From Linnemannia elongata (taxonomy: Eukaryota; Mortierellomycota; Mortierellomycetes; Mortierellales; Mortierellaceae): a stretch of DNA of 64,000 bases. The translations under genes were made by a program, and so were the position numbers. The notes beneath the pieces were generated by a model. The model ran no database searches. It saw nothing but the letters and a program-made list of their open reading frames with translations, and was not told the origin of the DNA. The stretch spans positions 1,550,001 through 1,614,000 of the forward strand of contig JAXBDG010000005.1 of NCBI GenBank assembly GCA_036320915.1, read 5' to 3'. Shown piece after piece: positions 23,671-33,178 of this stretch; positions within the stretch are counted from its first letter, which is position 1, and the number at the start of each line of letters is the position of its first letter.

Positions 23671-26514
23671 ATGGCTCCTTCGGCTGTTTTCCACATCGAC
23701 AAGGCCCCACTAGAGGGCAGCCTACCCTTCTTACTGTTCACCCTCGCCATCGCATTTTCGCTGCCAAAGTATGCCTCCTTCTTTCCCCATCCTCCTCAAG
23801 TCCTCTGCCGCACAAGCCAAATCAAACAGCCCAGAACCCATCGGCTAACAACGTGTCCTGTTAATTGTAGATCCTCCTTCCGCAGATCCAACTCGACAGC
23901 AACAACAGCAACAAGTACCAAGGTCGACCTGCAAGGTGACAGCAGTGACAACGATGACAAGACAAAGAAGAGCATAGAGGACAGTGTCATCCGTGAGCAC
24001 AGACAGCAAACGTTCCTGGATCATGTTCTTCGTCGCTTCTACCAAGTTTTGTCTGTAACCTACCTCCTCGATGTGACCGTCATTGGATATCGTCTCAGCC
24101 AGGCTCAGCAAATGGATTCGCCCATGCTGTCATTAGCCTCCGCTAAGCTTACCGCATGGATCGCATTCACCTTGAACTGGATGTTCCTCGCCGTCGATAC
24201 CAAGATGTCAAGGTCCCATACATCATATTTGTTCCACCATCTCCTTGCATGGACTGCCCTTGTCGGCGCCCTTGTTTCGGTGTCTCCCTACATTGTCCAC
24301 GGCAGTCAGACTCTCCTCAGCGGTGACTTTTTCCGATCCAACATCGCGCTGAGCCGTCGAATACTTCTTCCATCGGTTACCAAGGATGTCCTTGAGAGAG
24401 TCATGATCGGCACATTTGCGCTTAGACTTGGTCTCCTATCAGCTATCAGTACCCTCTCAGTAATTCAGTTGTTCGGAGGGTTGGACATCAACCCCTTGCC
24501 CCTGCCTACCCCTCTGCTGAAGGACCCATCGACCAGGAAGACACAAAAGGTCAAACTGGCAGCCGAGTCAGCCGACAAGAAGGAGGAGCTCGAGAAGCAC
24601 GACACCACCGAGCAGTATCGAGCTGACGCCCTCAAATCCGTCATACCCAAGGTCCTGATGTCCATCCGTATGATGTACCCCATCGGTAACAAGAAACTGC
24701 AGCTTCTCCTTCTACTAAGATTTGCCCTCATGGTTTTCGAGAGAATTATCCGTATCCTGGTCCCTCTTCAAACCGAGCGCCTCCTCCGGGTCTTTTCTCC
24801 CGATGGCAAGACCAATGATTCTACCGCCCTCTCGAAGTTTGACGTCGGCTCGGTCATGCTCTATGTCTTTTACAACTACCTTCAGCGGCACTCAAGCATC
24901 CTGTCCCTTCTGCACAATGCCGCCGAGAAGCCTCTGGATTCCTTTGTTCGCGACACGCTTCAGCTTCGGTTCTTCGAGCACGTTCACTCTCTCTCGATGC
25001 AGTTCCACCTGAACAAGCAGCCTTATGAACTCCTTGGCATAATGCAGCAGGGAGTTCAGTCCGTCAGCCAAGTCACAAGCATCATCCTCTTCAATCTTCT
25101 GCCGACGGTATGTGACGTATCGGTGACTCTCCTCTACTTTTCCATTGTCTGGGGATGGAAGTATGGCCTCTTGATCATCTCCAACGCAATCCTCGTCACT
25201 ATCGCAAGCAAGCTCCATGGCCAAATGATGAGGAAGGTTTACCGGGATATGATCGAAGCTGGTGGCACAAGAAGGAGTCACCCACAAGAGACGTTAATGA
25301 ATGCAGAGACGGTCAAGTACTTCACCAACGAGGCATACGAAGTGGGGCGGTACGAAGAGATCATCGAATTGTCTCGGACGTCGAGCCCTAACCTGCAATT
25401 CAAGACTCAGGCCTTGTCCGTTATTCAAACCCTCATCTGGACGTGGAATCTCCTCGCAGGGTGTTTGCTGTGCGCCCACGAGATTTCGAGTGGAAAGCGA
25501 GACCCTGCCAGTTTTATGACCTTTGTCCTCTACTCGCAGCAGCTCGAGGGTCCTATCCAGTCATTAACGTGGGTGACTGATCATTTGCGGAATACCCTTG
25601 CCAGCGTAGACGAGATGATGGCGGTCTTGAATTTGGAACCCACTGTCAACGACGTCCCGGATGCGCCACCATTGGTCATGTCAGGCGGAGAGATCGAGTT
25701 TGAGAATGTCAGTTTCCAGTACAGCCACGACAAGAGAGGCCTCTCAAACGTCTCTTTCAAGATTCAGAAGGGTCAAACCGTTGGCATTGTTGGACCCAGT
25801 GGAGGAGGAAAGTCGACGATTTTGCGTCTCCTGGTCCGATTTTGGGACCCATCTTCTGGCAGAATTCTTATTGACGGACAGGACATATCCAAGGTCGCCC
25901 AGCTGAGTGTACGAGAGAACATCGGAGCCGTACCACAGGACCCCGTTCTATTTTACGACACTATCGGTTACAACATCAACTATGGTCGTACAACAGCATC
26001 CAAAGAAGAGCTCGAGGAAGCTGCCAAAGTCGCCCAAATCCACGACACCATCATGAAGTTTGAGAAGGGTTACGAGACCACGGTCGGATATCGAGGAGCC
26101 AAGCTTTCTGGAGGAGAGCGACAACGTATTTCGATTGCAAGGACAGTCCTCAAGAACCCACCCATTATCGTCATGGATGAGGCTACCTCGGCGCTCGACA
26201 GCATGACCGAGAGTGATATCCAGCAGGCGTTGACCAAGTTGACAGAGAACCGGACGACCATCGCCGTTGCGCATCGACTGAGCACGATCATGCATGCCGA
26301 TTTGATCCTCTACATCAAGGACGGAGAGATTGTCGAGAGGGGTACGCATGAGGAACTGATTCAGGCAGCGATTGATAACGGCGGACAGGGCGAGTACTAC
26401 AAGATGTGGAGGATCCAGACGGGCAAGCTCTATGGCGACAGCAACTCAACTGTTGGCGACAACGAGATGGAGACATGTACAGAAGCTGAGGAAGTCATGA
26501 GCAAGGAGGAATAG
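23671..26514 (+). CDS. HMT1/ABCB6-like ABC half transporter, 913 aa
   Basis: Two exons, 23671-23768 and 23871-26514. The 102-nt intron has a GTATGC donor, a CTAAC branch-like motif and a TTGTAG acceptor. It is a multiple of three without a stop, so it can also be read through (947 aa). An N-terminal membrane region (roughly to 280) precedes the canonical six-helix TMD (about 310-620) and one NBD. Walker A is GPSGGGKST near residue 674, the Q-loop region AVPQDPVLFYDTIGYN, the signature LSGGERQRISIART near 778, Walker [13 protein letters not shown] and the H-loop AHRLSTI. N-terminal extra helices plus this NBD match the HMT1/ABCB6 group, homodimers that move thiol-metal complexes or porphyrins at vacuolar or organelle membranes. 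Atm1 is the related alternative but lacks the extra N-terminal helices. No clear mitochondrial presequence is seen. Confidence 0.92.
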   Translation: MAPSAVFHIDKAPLEGSLPFLLFTLAIAFSLPKYASFFPHPPQVLCRTSQIKQPRTHRLTTCPVNCRSSFRRSNSTATTATSTKVDLQGDSSDNDDKTKKSIEDSVIREHRQQTFLDHVLRRFYQVLSVTYLLDVTVIGYRLSQAQQMDSPMLSLASAKLTAWIAFTLNWMFLAVDTKMSRSHTSYLFHHLLAWTALVGALVSVSPYIVHGSQTLLSGDFFRSNIALSRRILLPSVTKDVLERVMIGTFALRLGLLSAISTLSVIQLFGGLDINPLPLPTPLLKDPSTRKTQKVKLAAESADKKEELEKHDTTEQYRADALKSVIPKVLMSIRMMYPIGNKKLQLLLLLRFALMVFERIIRILVPLQTERLLRVFSPDGKTNDSTALSKFDVGSVMLYVFYNYLQRHSSILSLLHNAAEKPLDSFVRDTLQLRFFEHVHSLSMQFHLNKQPYELLGIMQQGVQSVSQVTSIILFNLLPTVCDVSVTLLYFSIVWGWKYGLLIISNAILVTIASKLHGQMMRKVYRDMIEAGGTRRSHPQETLMNAETVKYFTNEAYEVGRYEEIIELSRTSSPNLQFKTQALSVIQTLIWTWNLLAGCLLCAHEISSGKRDPASFMTFVLYSQQLEGPIQSLTWVTDHLRNTLASVDEMMAVLNLEPTVNDVPDAPPLVMSGGEIEFENVSFQYSHDKRGLSNVSFKIQKGQTVGIVGPSGGGKSTILRLLVRFWDPSSGRILIDGQDISKVAQLSVRENIGAVPQDPVLFYDTIGYNINYGRTTASKEELEEAAKVAQIHDTIMKFEKGYETTVGYRGAKLSGGERQRISIARTVLKNPPIIVMDEATSALDSMTESDIQQALTKLTENRTTIAVAHRLSTIMHADLILYIKDGEIVERGTHEELIQAAIDNGGQGEYYKMWRIQTGKLYGDSNSTVGDNEMETCTEAEEVMSKEE

Positions 26515-27024
26515 AATAGATACATATGATATGCACAGCCGCTGCCTCTTCTCACGGAATAGAAGGAATGGCGTCTCTGGTTGTTCTGGTTGGTGTTGAC
26601 GAGGGATAAAATAAACAAAAGCATTATCATAAAGAAAAAAAGGAAGCTTTAGGTGGGTGTGAGTCTGTATGTTTGTATTCTTTGATCTGAACCTTGTTTG
26701 AGGATGGGATACGGTGCCAGGGCTGTTCAGAATAAGGAGTTAGGACTCGGGCATCTGGATAGCACACCTTGTTGTCCTTGTCGCCCAATGCTCTCAACAA
26801 CGGACGCCTTTTTCCCGACACCCATTACCCATATGCAATGTACTGTACTATCAATTGCGTCTTTTAGTCTCGGACTTTTTGGAAGAAAGTATATTGGGTT
26901 GACCTGCTCGGCTTTTTTGTTTTTACTTCTTTTTATTCTTCTCACTTCTCTTCTCTTTCTTTCTTCTTCTTTCTTACTCTCTTCATCCCATCCCCATCTC
27001 CCCACTCACCACAGCACCTACAAG
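26515..27024. other. Spacer between tandem plus-strand genes
   Basis: About 510 bp with no gene. The last 100 bp before the next ATG are strongly pyrimidine-rich, a common feature of transcription-start regions of active fungal genes. Confidence 0.45.
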
Positions 27025-27747
27025 ATGTCTCTTCCCGACTACATGACCGATCGCAACGCCGTCCTGAACGACCAGGGCGTCAACTGGCGTGGAGGCAAGG
27101 CTCCCAACTACACCAAGCCCAACGCTCTTTTCGAGGCCGAGCGCACCCAAGTCCACCCCTCCGACTCGCTCGAGTTCCTTGTCGAGAATCTCGTCAAGAA
27201 CTGGGAAAAGGAAGCCTCTTTTAAGACCGAGGCTGTCGACTGGCGCACGATCGACCACAAGGTCTACAAGTTCTCGACCAACGGTGGCAGCTGGCAGTCA
27301 GTCGAGGACATGCTCCGCGTCGGAACCTACAACGCCCTTCTCGGCGAGACCCAGTACTACTCCTCCAAGAACTCTGGATTTGAAGAGTCCCACTTGACCT
27401 TCAAGCAGTCTCTCCGTGGAGGCTTCGCCTGGGAGTGCCTCAAGGTCTACTCTGGCCCCCCAGTCGTTGCCTTTAAGTGGCGTCACTGGGGCAAGTTCAC
27501 TGGAAAGCTTCGTTGCCCCGTCTCAGACACCGAGAAGCTCGTCGCCGACCCCACCAACGAGACCGTCGAGATCTTTGGCGTTACCATTGCCCACGTCAAC
27601 GACAAGTTCCAGATCGAGAGCTTGGAAACCTTTTATGATCCCGCTGCTCTCTTCAACGAGATGCTCAAGAACAGCCCCTCGGTCCTCAAGTGCCCCATCA
27701 CCGGCCAGTCCACCGGCGCCGACGAGGAGAAGGAGACTGAGGAATAG
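27025..27747 (+). CDS. Pathogen-related / SnoaL-like (NTF2-fold) protein, 240 aa
   Basis: A single exon starting MSLPDYMTDRNAVLNDQG and ending EEKETEE. The pattern PDYMTDRNAVL, followed by a helical stretch (SLEFLVENLVKNWEKEASFK) and then WRTIDHKVYKFSTNGG, matches the family of plant 'pathogen-related' proteins and their fungal homologues. These proteins contain an NTF2/SnoaL-like cone. C-terminal strands such as GPPVVAFKWRHWGKFTG and VEIFGVTIAHVNDKFQIES fit that fold. The family is soluble and cytosolic; the catalytic role, if any, is not established. Codon use is strongly biased to C-ending codons, which suggests high expression. The frame is open upstream to 26698, but that sequence is low complexity and looks like leader; MSLPDYM is the family-like start. 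Confidence 0.8.
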   Translation: MSLPDYMTDRNAVLNDQGVNWRGGKAPNYTKPNALFEAERTQVHPSDSLEFLVENLVKNWEKEASFKTEAVDWRTIDHKVYKFSTNGGSWQSVEDMLRVGTYNALLGETQYYSSKNSGFEESHLTFKQSLRGGFAWECLKVYSGPPVVAFKWRHWGKFTGKLRCPVSDTEKLVADPTNETVEIFGVTIAHVNDKFQIESLETFYDPAALFNEMLKNSPSVLKCPITGQSTGADEEKETEE

Positions 27748-28353
27748 ACCGCTTAAGTAAAACCACCAACACTCTCATCTCGTTTTCATTATACCAACAA
27801 TAATACCTCTATCCAACATATCGGCCACCTTGTCTGCTCAAAAGAACCGGCTGTTGTGTTTTTCGTGAATGAGAATGATGGTATTATCGCGGATCGAAAT
27901 GGAAGCAACAAAAAAAAAAAGCGGACGTTATGAGAAAGTAAAACTTTAATGCTGACCAAGAAAACATTGTTTTCTCCTCTTCATCCATTTACTTGCTCAC
28001 ACGTTAACTTCTTAACTTCGAAGAATGCCATGGAAAACACGACAAACACGACACAACCACAAGACGACGAAGCGCCCTCTTCCTTTTCACAAAAAAAAAA
28101 AAAAAAAAAAAGAGACGGCTCACCATCCGACGAACAATCTCAACGGAAGACAAATAATCCACCCATCCTGGATGGAGGCAGAACAACCAGTTTAGTCGCT
28201 TGTTTGTTTGTTTTGTCTGCTCTTCGTCTTCCCCTGTTTCCGCTAGGATTATTATTTGCGATGTTACACTGCCTCAATATCATTGTTTGCCCTGCCCTGC
28301 TCCATCCAATTAATTGCGCGGTTGCGCCTCGTTTGTCCGTTTGGATAGGTCTG

Positions 28354-28393
<40 letters not shown>

Positions 28394-28896
28394 TCTTGTG
28401 TTCAAACTTCAACCAAGTAAACCAAAGGTCTAACCTATTTTGCCATGCGGGATTACAAAAGGTGTTTCCCTTGCATTGGCAATGCAGCTGAATACACCAC
28501 AATATCTGCCGTGAAAACAAACATAGAAAAGGCTCACATGTTGTTTTTTCCGCCCTCTTTTCTTTTTTTTTTTTCTTTTTCATTCTTTCTCCCTGAACGT
28601 AAAACACTGCGGTACTCCAGTTCCCGGGACCTATTAGCCGTCACTTTATTGTTCGTACGGGGTTAAAAGAACCCCTTGAAAAAAGGGGCCTTTAATGACC
28701 ATTGATGAGCGTCCTGAACATGGGCTGTGCTTACATCGTCGAGGAAGTACATAGTTCAATGGGCGGGAGGAGTACACACATAAAATAGAAAAGAATGGCA
28801 AAGTTGCCTATTCTAATGACATATGTGTATTTATTATGAAAGGAGATGGACAGCATTCTATTCCGCCGCCGCATGTTTGCGTGACAGAAGGACGAA
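27748..28896. other. Convergent intergenic region with simple repeats
   Basis: About 1.15 kb between the 3' ends of two genes. It contains an A21 tract at 28091-28111 and a (TG)n microsatellite. No gene with recognisable features is seen. Confidence 0.5.
28354..28390. repeat. (TG)n microsatellite
   Basis: An uninterrupted TG dinucleotide run of roughly 18 units between two convergent genes. Confidence 0.95.
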
Positions 28897-30045
28897 CTAC
28901 GCAAAAATATGAAAGATTTGGATGTTGGGATCAGAGTTGACCTCGAAACGGACCTTACCCTCAGGTCCAGCCTCGATAGTCAAGAACTCTCCGTCGATGC
29001 AGAGCCGTCCTTGCGAGGGGGTCTCCAGTTCAATGGTTTTTGCCTTGATGTAGTCGACGTGATCCTGGTTCACATGGGTTCCAGTCGCTGTGGATCCAAA
29101 CATTTGCATGATCTCGGCTTGTCCCACATTCTGGACTGCCAAGACGTCCATCCAGTCGTCAGATGTCTTTGCAAAGGGAGTTGGAGTGAATCCTGGCTCG
29201 AGGGATGCCTGTTTGCTGATGAGGAGGTAGGTGAATGGTCCTGGCAACGTAAGCGTAGCAACGGCGCTGCTCTTGCTATCGGCCTGAGCAATGTTGTTGT
29301 CAGTCTCTGTATCGACAAGGGATGCTGAAATGCGGTTGTATCGTTGGATGGGGCCAAAGAACGACAGCTTGCCCTCGTATTGCTTCAGGTTCTCGACGTT
29401 CTTCATGGCCGCTTGGCGGAAGCGATCGTTGCCCAGGTGGCGGAACTCTTCCGAGTCATAGACGGTTGCGCAGTGAAGGCCATAGCTGTTGACGACGACC
29501 GTGTAGAGCTGCGACGTTTGTGTGGCCACGGACATCAAATGCAATGGGACTGTCTTTCCTGCAATGAAGCGATCGACCGCGTCCTGCACGCTCGTCACGC
29601 CAAGGCTGGTCGAGATGGCGTTTCCTGTACCCGTGGGGATAACTGAGAACTCGACCTCTGGGCGGAAGGCATCCGTCACAAAGCCAGTGCCCTCAACACC
29701 CTTCAGGATGCCATTGACAATCTCGTGAACGGTCCCGTCGCCTCCCAGAACAATGATCTGCAGCTTGGCAGATGTTGGGTATACGATCGTTTCATCGTCG
29801 CCAGTTCCTTGGGTGACGGTGCTGAGGGACTGGGCGAGGTCAGTGATGATGGGTTTGATGTTGTCTACAAAGTAGGAGACGACATGTCCCTGAGAGTTGC
29901 TTTCGATAAGGCGGAAGGGTTTGTTGGCGGCATTGAGGGCTGGCTTGACGGTGTTCTCCCAGGCTTCGAGGCCTTGTTTGCGTCCAGAGTGTGGGTTGAG
30001 GACGACGAGGACGGGGAACTTGTCGGAGGTAGGAATGATGCCCAT
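28897..30045 (-). CDS. Diacylglycerol kinase-family lipid kinase (long-chain-base/sphingosine kinase-like), 382 aa
   Basis: A single exon from the ATG at 30045 (MGIIPTSDKFPVLVVLNPHSG) to TAG at 28897. The catalytic DAGK fold is clear: the NPHSGRKQG nucleotide-binding strand-loop, the glycine-rich ATP loop VLGGDGTVHEIVNG near residue 127, and IPTGTGNAISTSLG. Near the C-terminus, LCIDGEFLTI is the 'DGE' acid motif of sphingosine kinases. The protein should phosphorylate a lipid hydroxyl, either a sphingoid base or diacylglycerol, using ATP; sequence alone does not separate these. No membrane segment or C1 domain is seen. The frame is open upstream to 30129, but MGIIPTSD sits just before the conserved strand and is preferred. 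It is divergent from the glycosyltransferase gene (30046-30958 between them). Confidence 0.85.
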   Translation of the reverse strand: MGIIPTSDKFPVLVVLNPHSGRKQGLEAWENTVKPALNAANKPFRLIESNSQGHVVSYFVDNIKPIITDLAQSLSTVTQGTGDDETIVYPTSAKLQIIVLGGDGTVHEIVNGILKGVEGTGFVTDAFRPEVEFSVIPTGTGNAISTSLGVTSVQDAVDRFIAGKTVPLHLMSVATQTSQLYTVVVNSYGLHCATVYDSEEFRHLGNDRFRQAAMKNVENLKQYEGKLSFFGPIQRYNRISASLVDTETDNNIAQADSKSSAVATLTLPGPFTYLLISKQASLEPGFTPTPFAKTSDDWMDVLAVQNVGQAEIMQMFGSTATGTHVNQDHVDYIKAKTIELETPSQGRLCIDGEFLTIEAGPEGKVRFEVNSDPNIQIFHIFA

Positions 30046-30958
30046 GGTTGCGATGAGTTGAAAGATGCTGTTGTTGAACGTGGTGAAGGAGTGATGTAGA
30101 AGAAAGTGAAGGGTGAATGCCAAAGGCAAATGAGGAAGGACGAAGGAATGAATCAGAGTGAGGAAAAACAGGCGTTCGCGGACAGGTTTACGACCTCTTT
30201 CAGGGGCACAAAAATAAGCGCAGCCAGGGAAAGAGGGAGGGCACTGAAGGTGATGAATACGTGGTTTGTCTCATCAGTTGTCTAACGGTGTTCGTTTCCT
30301 AACGCTGCACTGTTCCTGGATTGATCGTACCTGAGGCGGAGGATGATGTCACAGTCCATGTGGGCGTCGTTTTAACGCGTGCACTGGACAGAGATAGCTA
30401 GATATAGCCATTCCACTCCACCTTGTCCTCAACTAGCCATCCAGCTTGATCCAGTCGATTCAACCCAGACACCTCTGCACAGTGTCAACAAGACATCCAT
30501 GTATCATAGGTAGACAGACAGACAAGTCGCCAATGCGCCCCGCTCAAAATAGAATTTCTTGCACACACAGCACACCCTCAAACAATCATCAATGACCCAC
30601 GCTTGTAAATCTGAGCCACTCCTGTCGACCGGGTCCTCGTTGCCCTTGCTCTTGCTCTTGGGCGTCCCAATTATCCTATCAAGCAGTCCTTCGTTCACAC
30701 TTTACCCTCGGAGTGAGTGAGCTTACTGACCTAACACTTTGCCATCTCACTGCTCATCCTCTCCTTCTTTCTGTCCTTCTTTCTGTCCTTCTTTCTCACT
30801 TTCCTTCTTTCATTTTCTTCTCTCATTCATCTTCCTTTTCCTCATTCGTCTATTCATCCTCAGCACAGCTCAGCTCAGCCCAGCACAAGCTCACCGTCAA
30901 CCAGACAGACAGAGAACAGGAACACACATCCATCGACAAACCCAAAAGGACATCAGCT
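30046..30958. other. Divergent intergenic region
   Basis: About 0.9 kb between two start codons. It contains tandem CTTTCTGTC-like units at about 30765-30800 and pyrimidine-rich leader sequence before the plus-strand gene. No gene is seen. Confidence 0.4.
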
Positions 30959-33017
30959 ATGCCCATCAGAAGAACCTACTGGGCCATCGGCCTGGTCTTC
31001 TTCTTGCTCTTTGTCTTCTCCCACCGCAGGAACAACTATTCCAACGACGACAATAGCAGTTTCCCGCCCGGACACTCACAACAGCAACAAAAACCCTCGC
31101 CAGGACGTGGCGGCGAAGACTTACACAAGAAACCGCCACCAGGACCCCCAATCCTCGAGAAGCCCTACACCCGCGACCCCGCCGTCCTCGACAGCCACTC
31201 CAACAATCCCTCTACAACATCATTCAAACCCCTGATGGTCCCCAACACATCCAACCACTACGACAGTTTGATCATCATCCCCACCAGCTGGACTCAACTC
31301 CAGAACCGTGTCTGGGTCCGCGAGACGCTCTTTGGAATCAAAAACAACCTCGAGCCTTGTGCCCGATACGACGGCAATGTTATTTACAAGTTTTATATCT
31401 ATGGACAGTCGACCTGGCTCAAGCAAGGGATCTATACGGCTCAGTATATGCAGGCGCAGGTCCGGAGTCTGCATGGAGAGTTTATGGAATTTGATGATTG
31501 GCATTTCACGAACCGGACGGTTGAGAACCGGCATGATGTCTGGGGCGATGCATTGAACTGGGCCGTAAGTTGCTAACTGTTTTTCTCTGGTTTTGTTTGT
31601 TGGAACAGTTGAAGATTGTTGAAGGTTTAGTAGAACTGCGATATTTCTGTTATGACTGAGGACAGATAAACGCAGGGGGGAAGAATACGACGACTCATGG
31701 GACAGATCAGGATGGTGCGCTAATTTACACACTCCTATCTACCCAAAATAGGTGAACACGTTTGTGCCTCAGGAAAAGATCAAGGTGGACAAAGTCATTC
31801 TCTTTGACTCGACTTCAATCGTCAATGTTCAAAAGTTGGAATCCCTCGCCAAACAGGCGACCGCAGGACCTGCAGGATTGCTTATGACATGGGGCGAGAC
31901 GCCCACCAACCCCTTTGCCACCCTAATCTCCTTCTCCGCCGCCACCCAGATCTTGAAGAACCGAGTTAGCATTGAAGAGGACAGGACTTTCATGGACTTG
32001 ATCACCGCTGCGTCGATTTATTATAGCAGTCAGATCGTCGAGACTGTGAAGGTCATCCAGGGGGAGGCCCCACTCTGGCAGGGGGATATTGATCAGGTTC
32101 CAACATCGGCTGCAGTTATCGGATTGGTACACCAGCTCGAGGACTGGAGCCCACTCGCCCAACGGATCGCCGTCCAACCCATCTCACCCTGTGCCGTCGA
32201 CCCGCTCCGGAACAAGAATATTGCGGTCCTGACATCGTCCTACATCTACGCCGACATGTGTATGGCCGAAGCCGCCCTGCCCTCAGCCGACAACAAGCGC
32301 ATCTATGCCGAGAAACACGGCTATTACTTTGTCGCCCGCGCCGCGGAGTTTGCTCAGGAGGAATTCCGACATCGCCAACGGGTCTGGGGCAAGATTGGGG
32401 CCATCCAGAAGACACTTCCGCATTATGAGTGGTTGCTTTGGATGGATATGGATGCGATTGTTGCTAATTTGGACCAGGATGTGAGGGCGATTATTCGCAA
32501 GGCGGAGGAGTTGAATGAGAACAAGCAGAATGAGGTAAGCATTATTGTCTCCCGGCCGTTGAGGGATGTGATGCTGAATGCGGGAGTCATGTTGATCAAG
32601 AATACGGATTGGAGCAGGAAGTTCTTAAATGAAGTTCAGAGGCGCAAGACTTGGTATAATAAGAGGCCTAGTTATGAGCAAGGCGCCATCTGGGAGGTCA
32701 TGCGGGATCCTCTCTGGACTTCTGGGGTAAGCTTCGTCTTTGTCTTTTGTACATGCATATATTTCGATTCGTGTAAAGATCATATCAAGGTACTAATATA
32801 ATGCGTGTCAATGTTGAATGAATAGGTGTACCTCTTTGACAGGGACGTCCATACCATGAACACCTTCCCATCCTTCTACGAGCAGGGAGACTTCATTGTC
32901 CACTTTGCTCCCGCAGGATGTCCAGCTGTACCTGTGATTCAGGCCCTGAATAACATTCGGTCAGGCGATAGCATTGTCGGTGTCGGCGTCGAGCCACCAA
33001 AACCCAAGGCCGCATAA
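30959..33017 (+). CDS. Type II membrane glycosyltransferase, GT31-like plus GT34-like parts, 590 aa
   Basis: Three exons, 30959-31564, 31752-32726 and 32826-33017, all phase 0, give 590 residues. The N-terminus MPIRRTYWAIGLVFFLLFVF is a cytoplasmic Arg-containing tail plus signal anchor, typical of Golgi enzymes, followed by a Pro/Gln/Asn-rich stem. Residues about 110-330 contain VWVRETLFGIKNN, then NVIYKFYIYG and a partly conserved acid region, resembling a GT31 galactosyltransferase fold. Residues about 370-590 match GT34 (Gma12/Mnn10): IAVLTSSYIYADMC, KHGYYFVARAAEF, the metal-binding DxD in WLLWMDMDAIV near 433, LNAGVMLIKN, and FIVHFAPAGCP near the end. GT34 enzymes add alpha-galactose or alpha-mannose from nucleotide sugars to cell-wall glycans. 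The C-terminal half is the more certain catalytic unit. Confidence 0.85.
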
Positions 33018-33058
33018 AAACAACTCCACCTCTATTCCAACTCAAAATAAATTAGACA

Positions 33059-33061
<3 letters not shown>

Positions 33062-33098
<37 letters not shown>
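33062..33098. repeat. T37 homopolymer between convergent genes
   Basis: The longest homopolymer in the window. It lies 45 bp after the glycosyltransferase stop and about 80 bp from the stop of the opposing kinase gene. Confidence 0.95.
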
Positions 33099-33100
<2 letters not shown>

Positions 33101-33178
33101 GTTTGGTTACGCTGATTGTTATTGCAAAGGATAGTTCGAGTGTACTGTACACTACATATGAAGAAAGGTATCGTTCGT

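Noticed and set aside
28354..28390. CRISPR-like or telomere-like repeat
   Set aside because: It is a plain TG dinucleotide run with no spacers.
33062..33098. T37 as a retroposon poly(A) tail
   Set aside because: No target duplication or retroposed sequence was seen next to it; it could equally be simple slippage.
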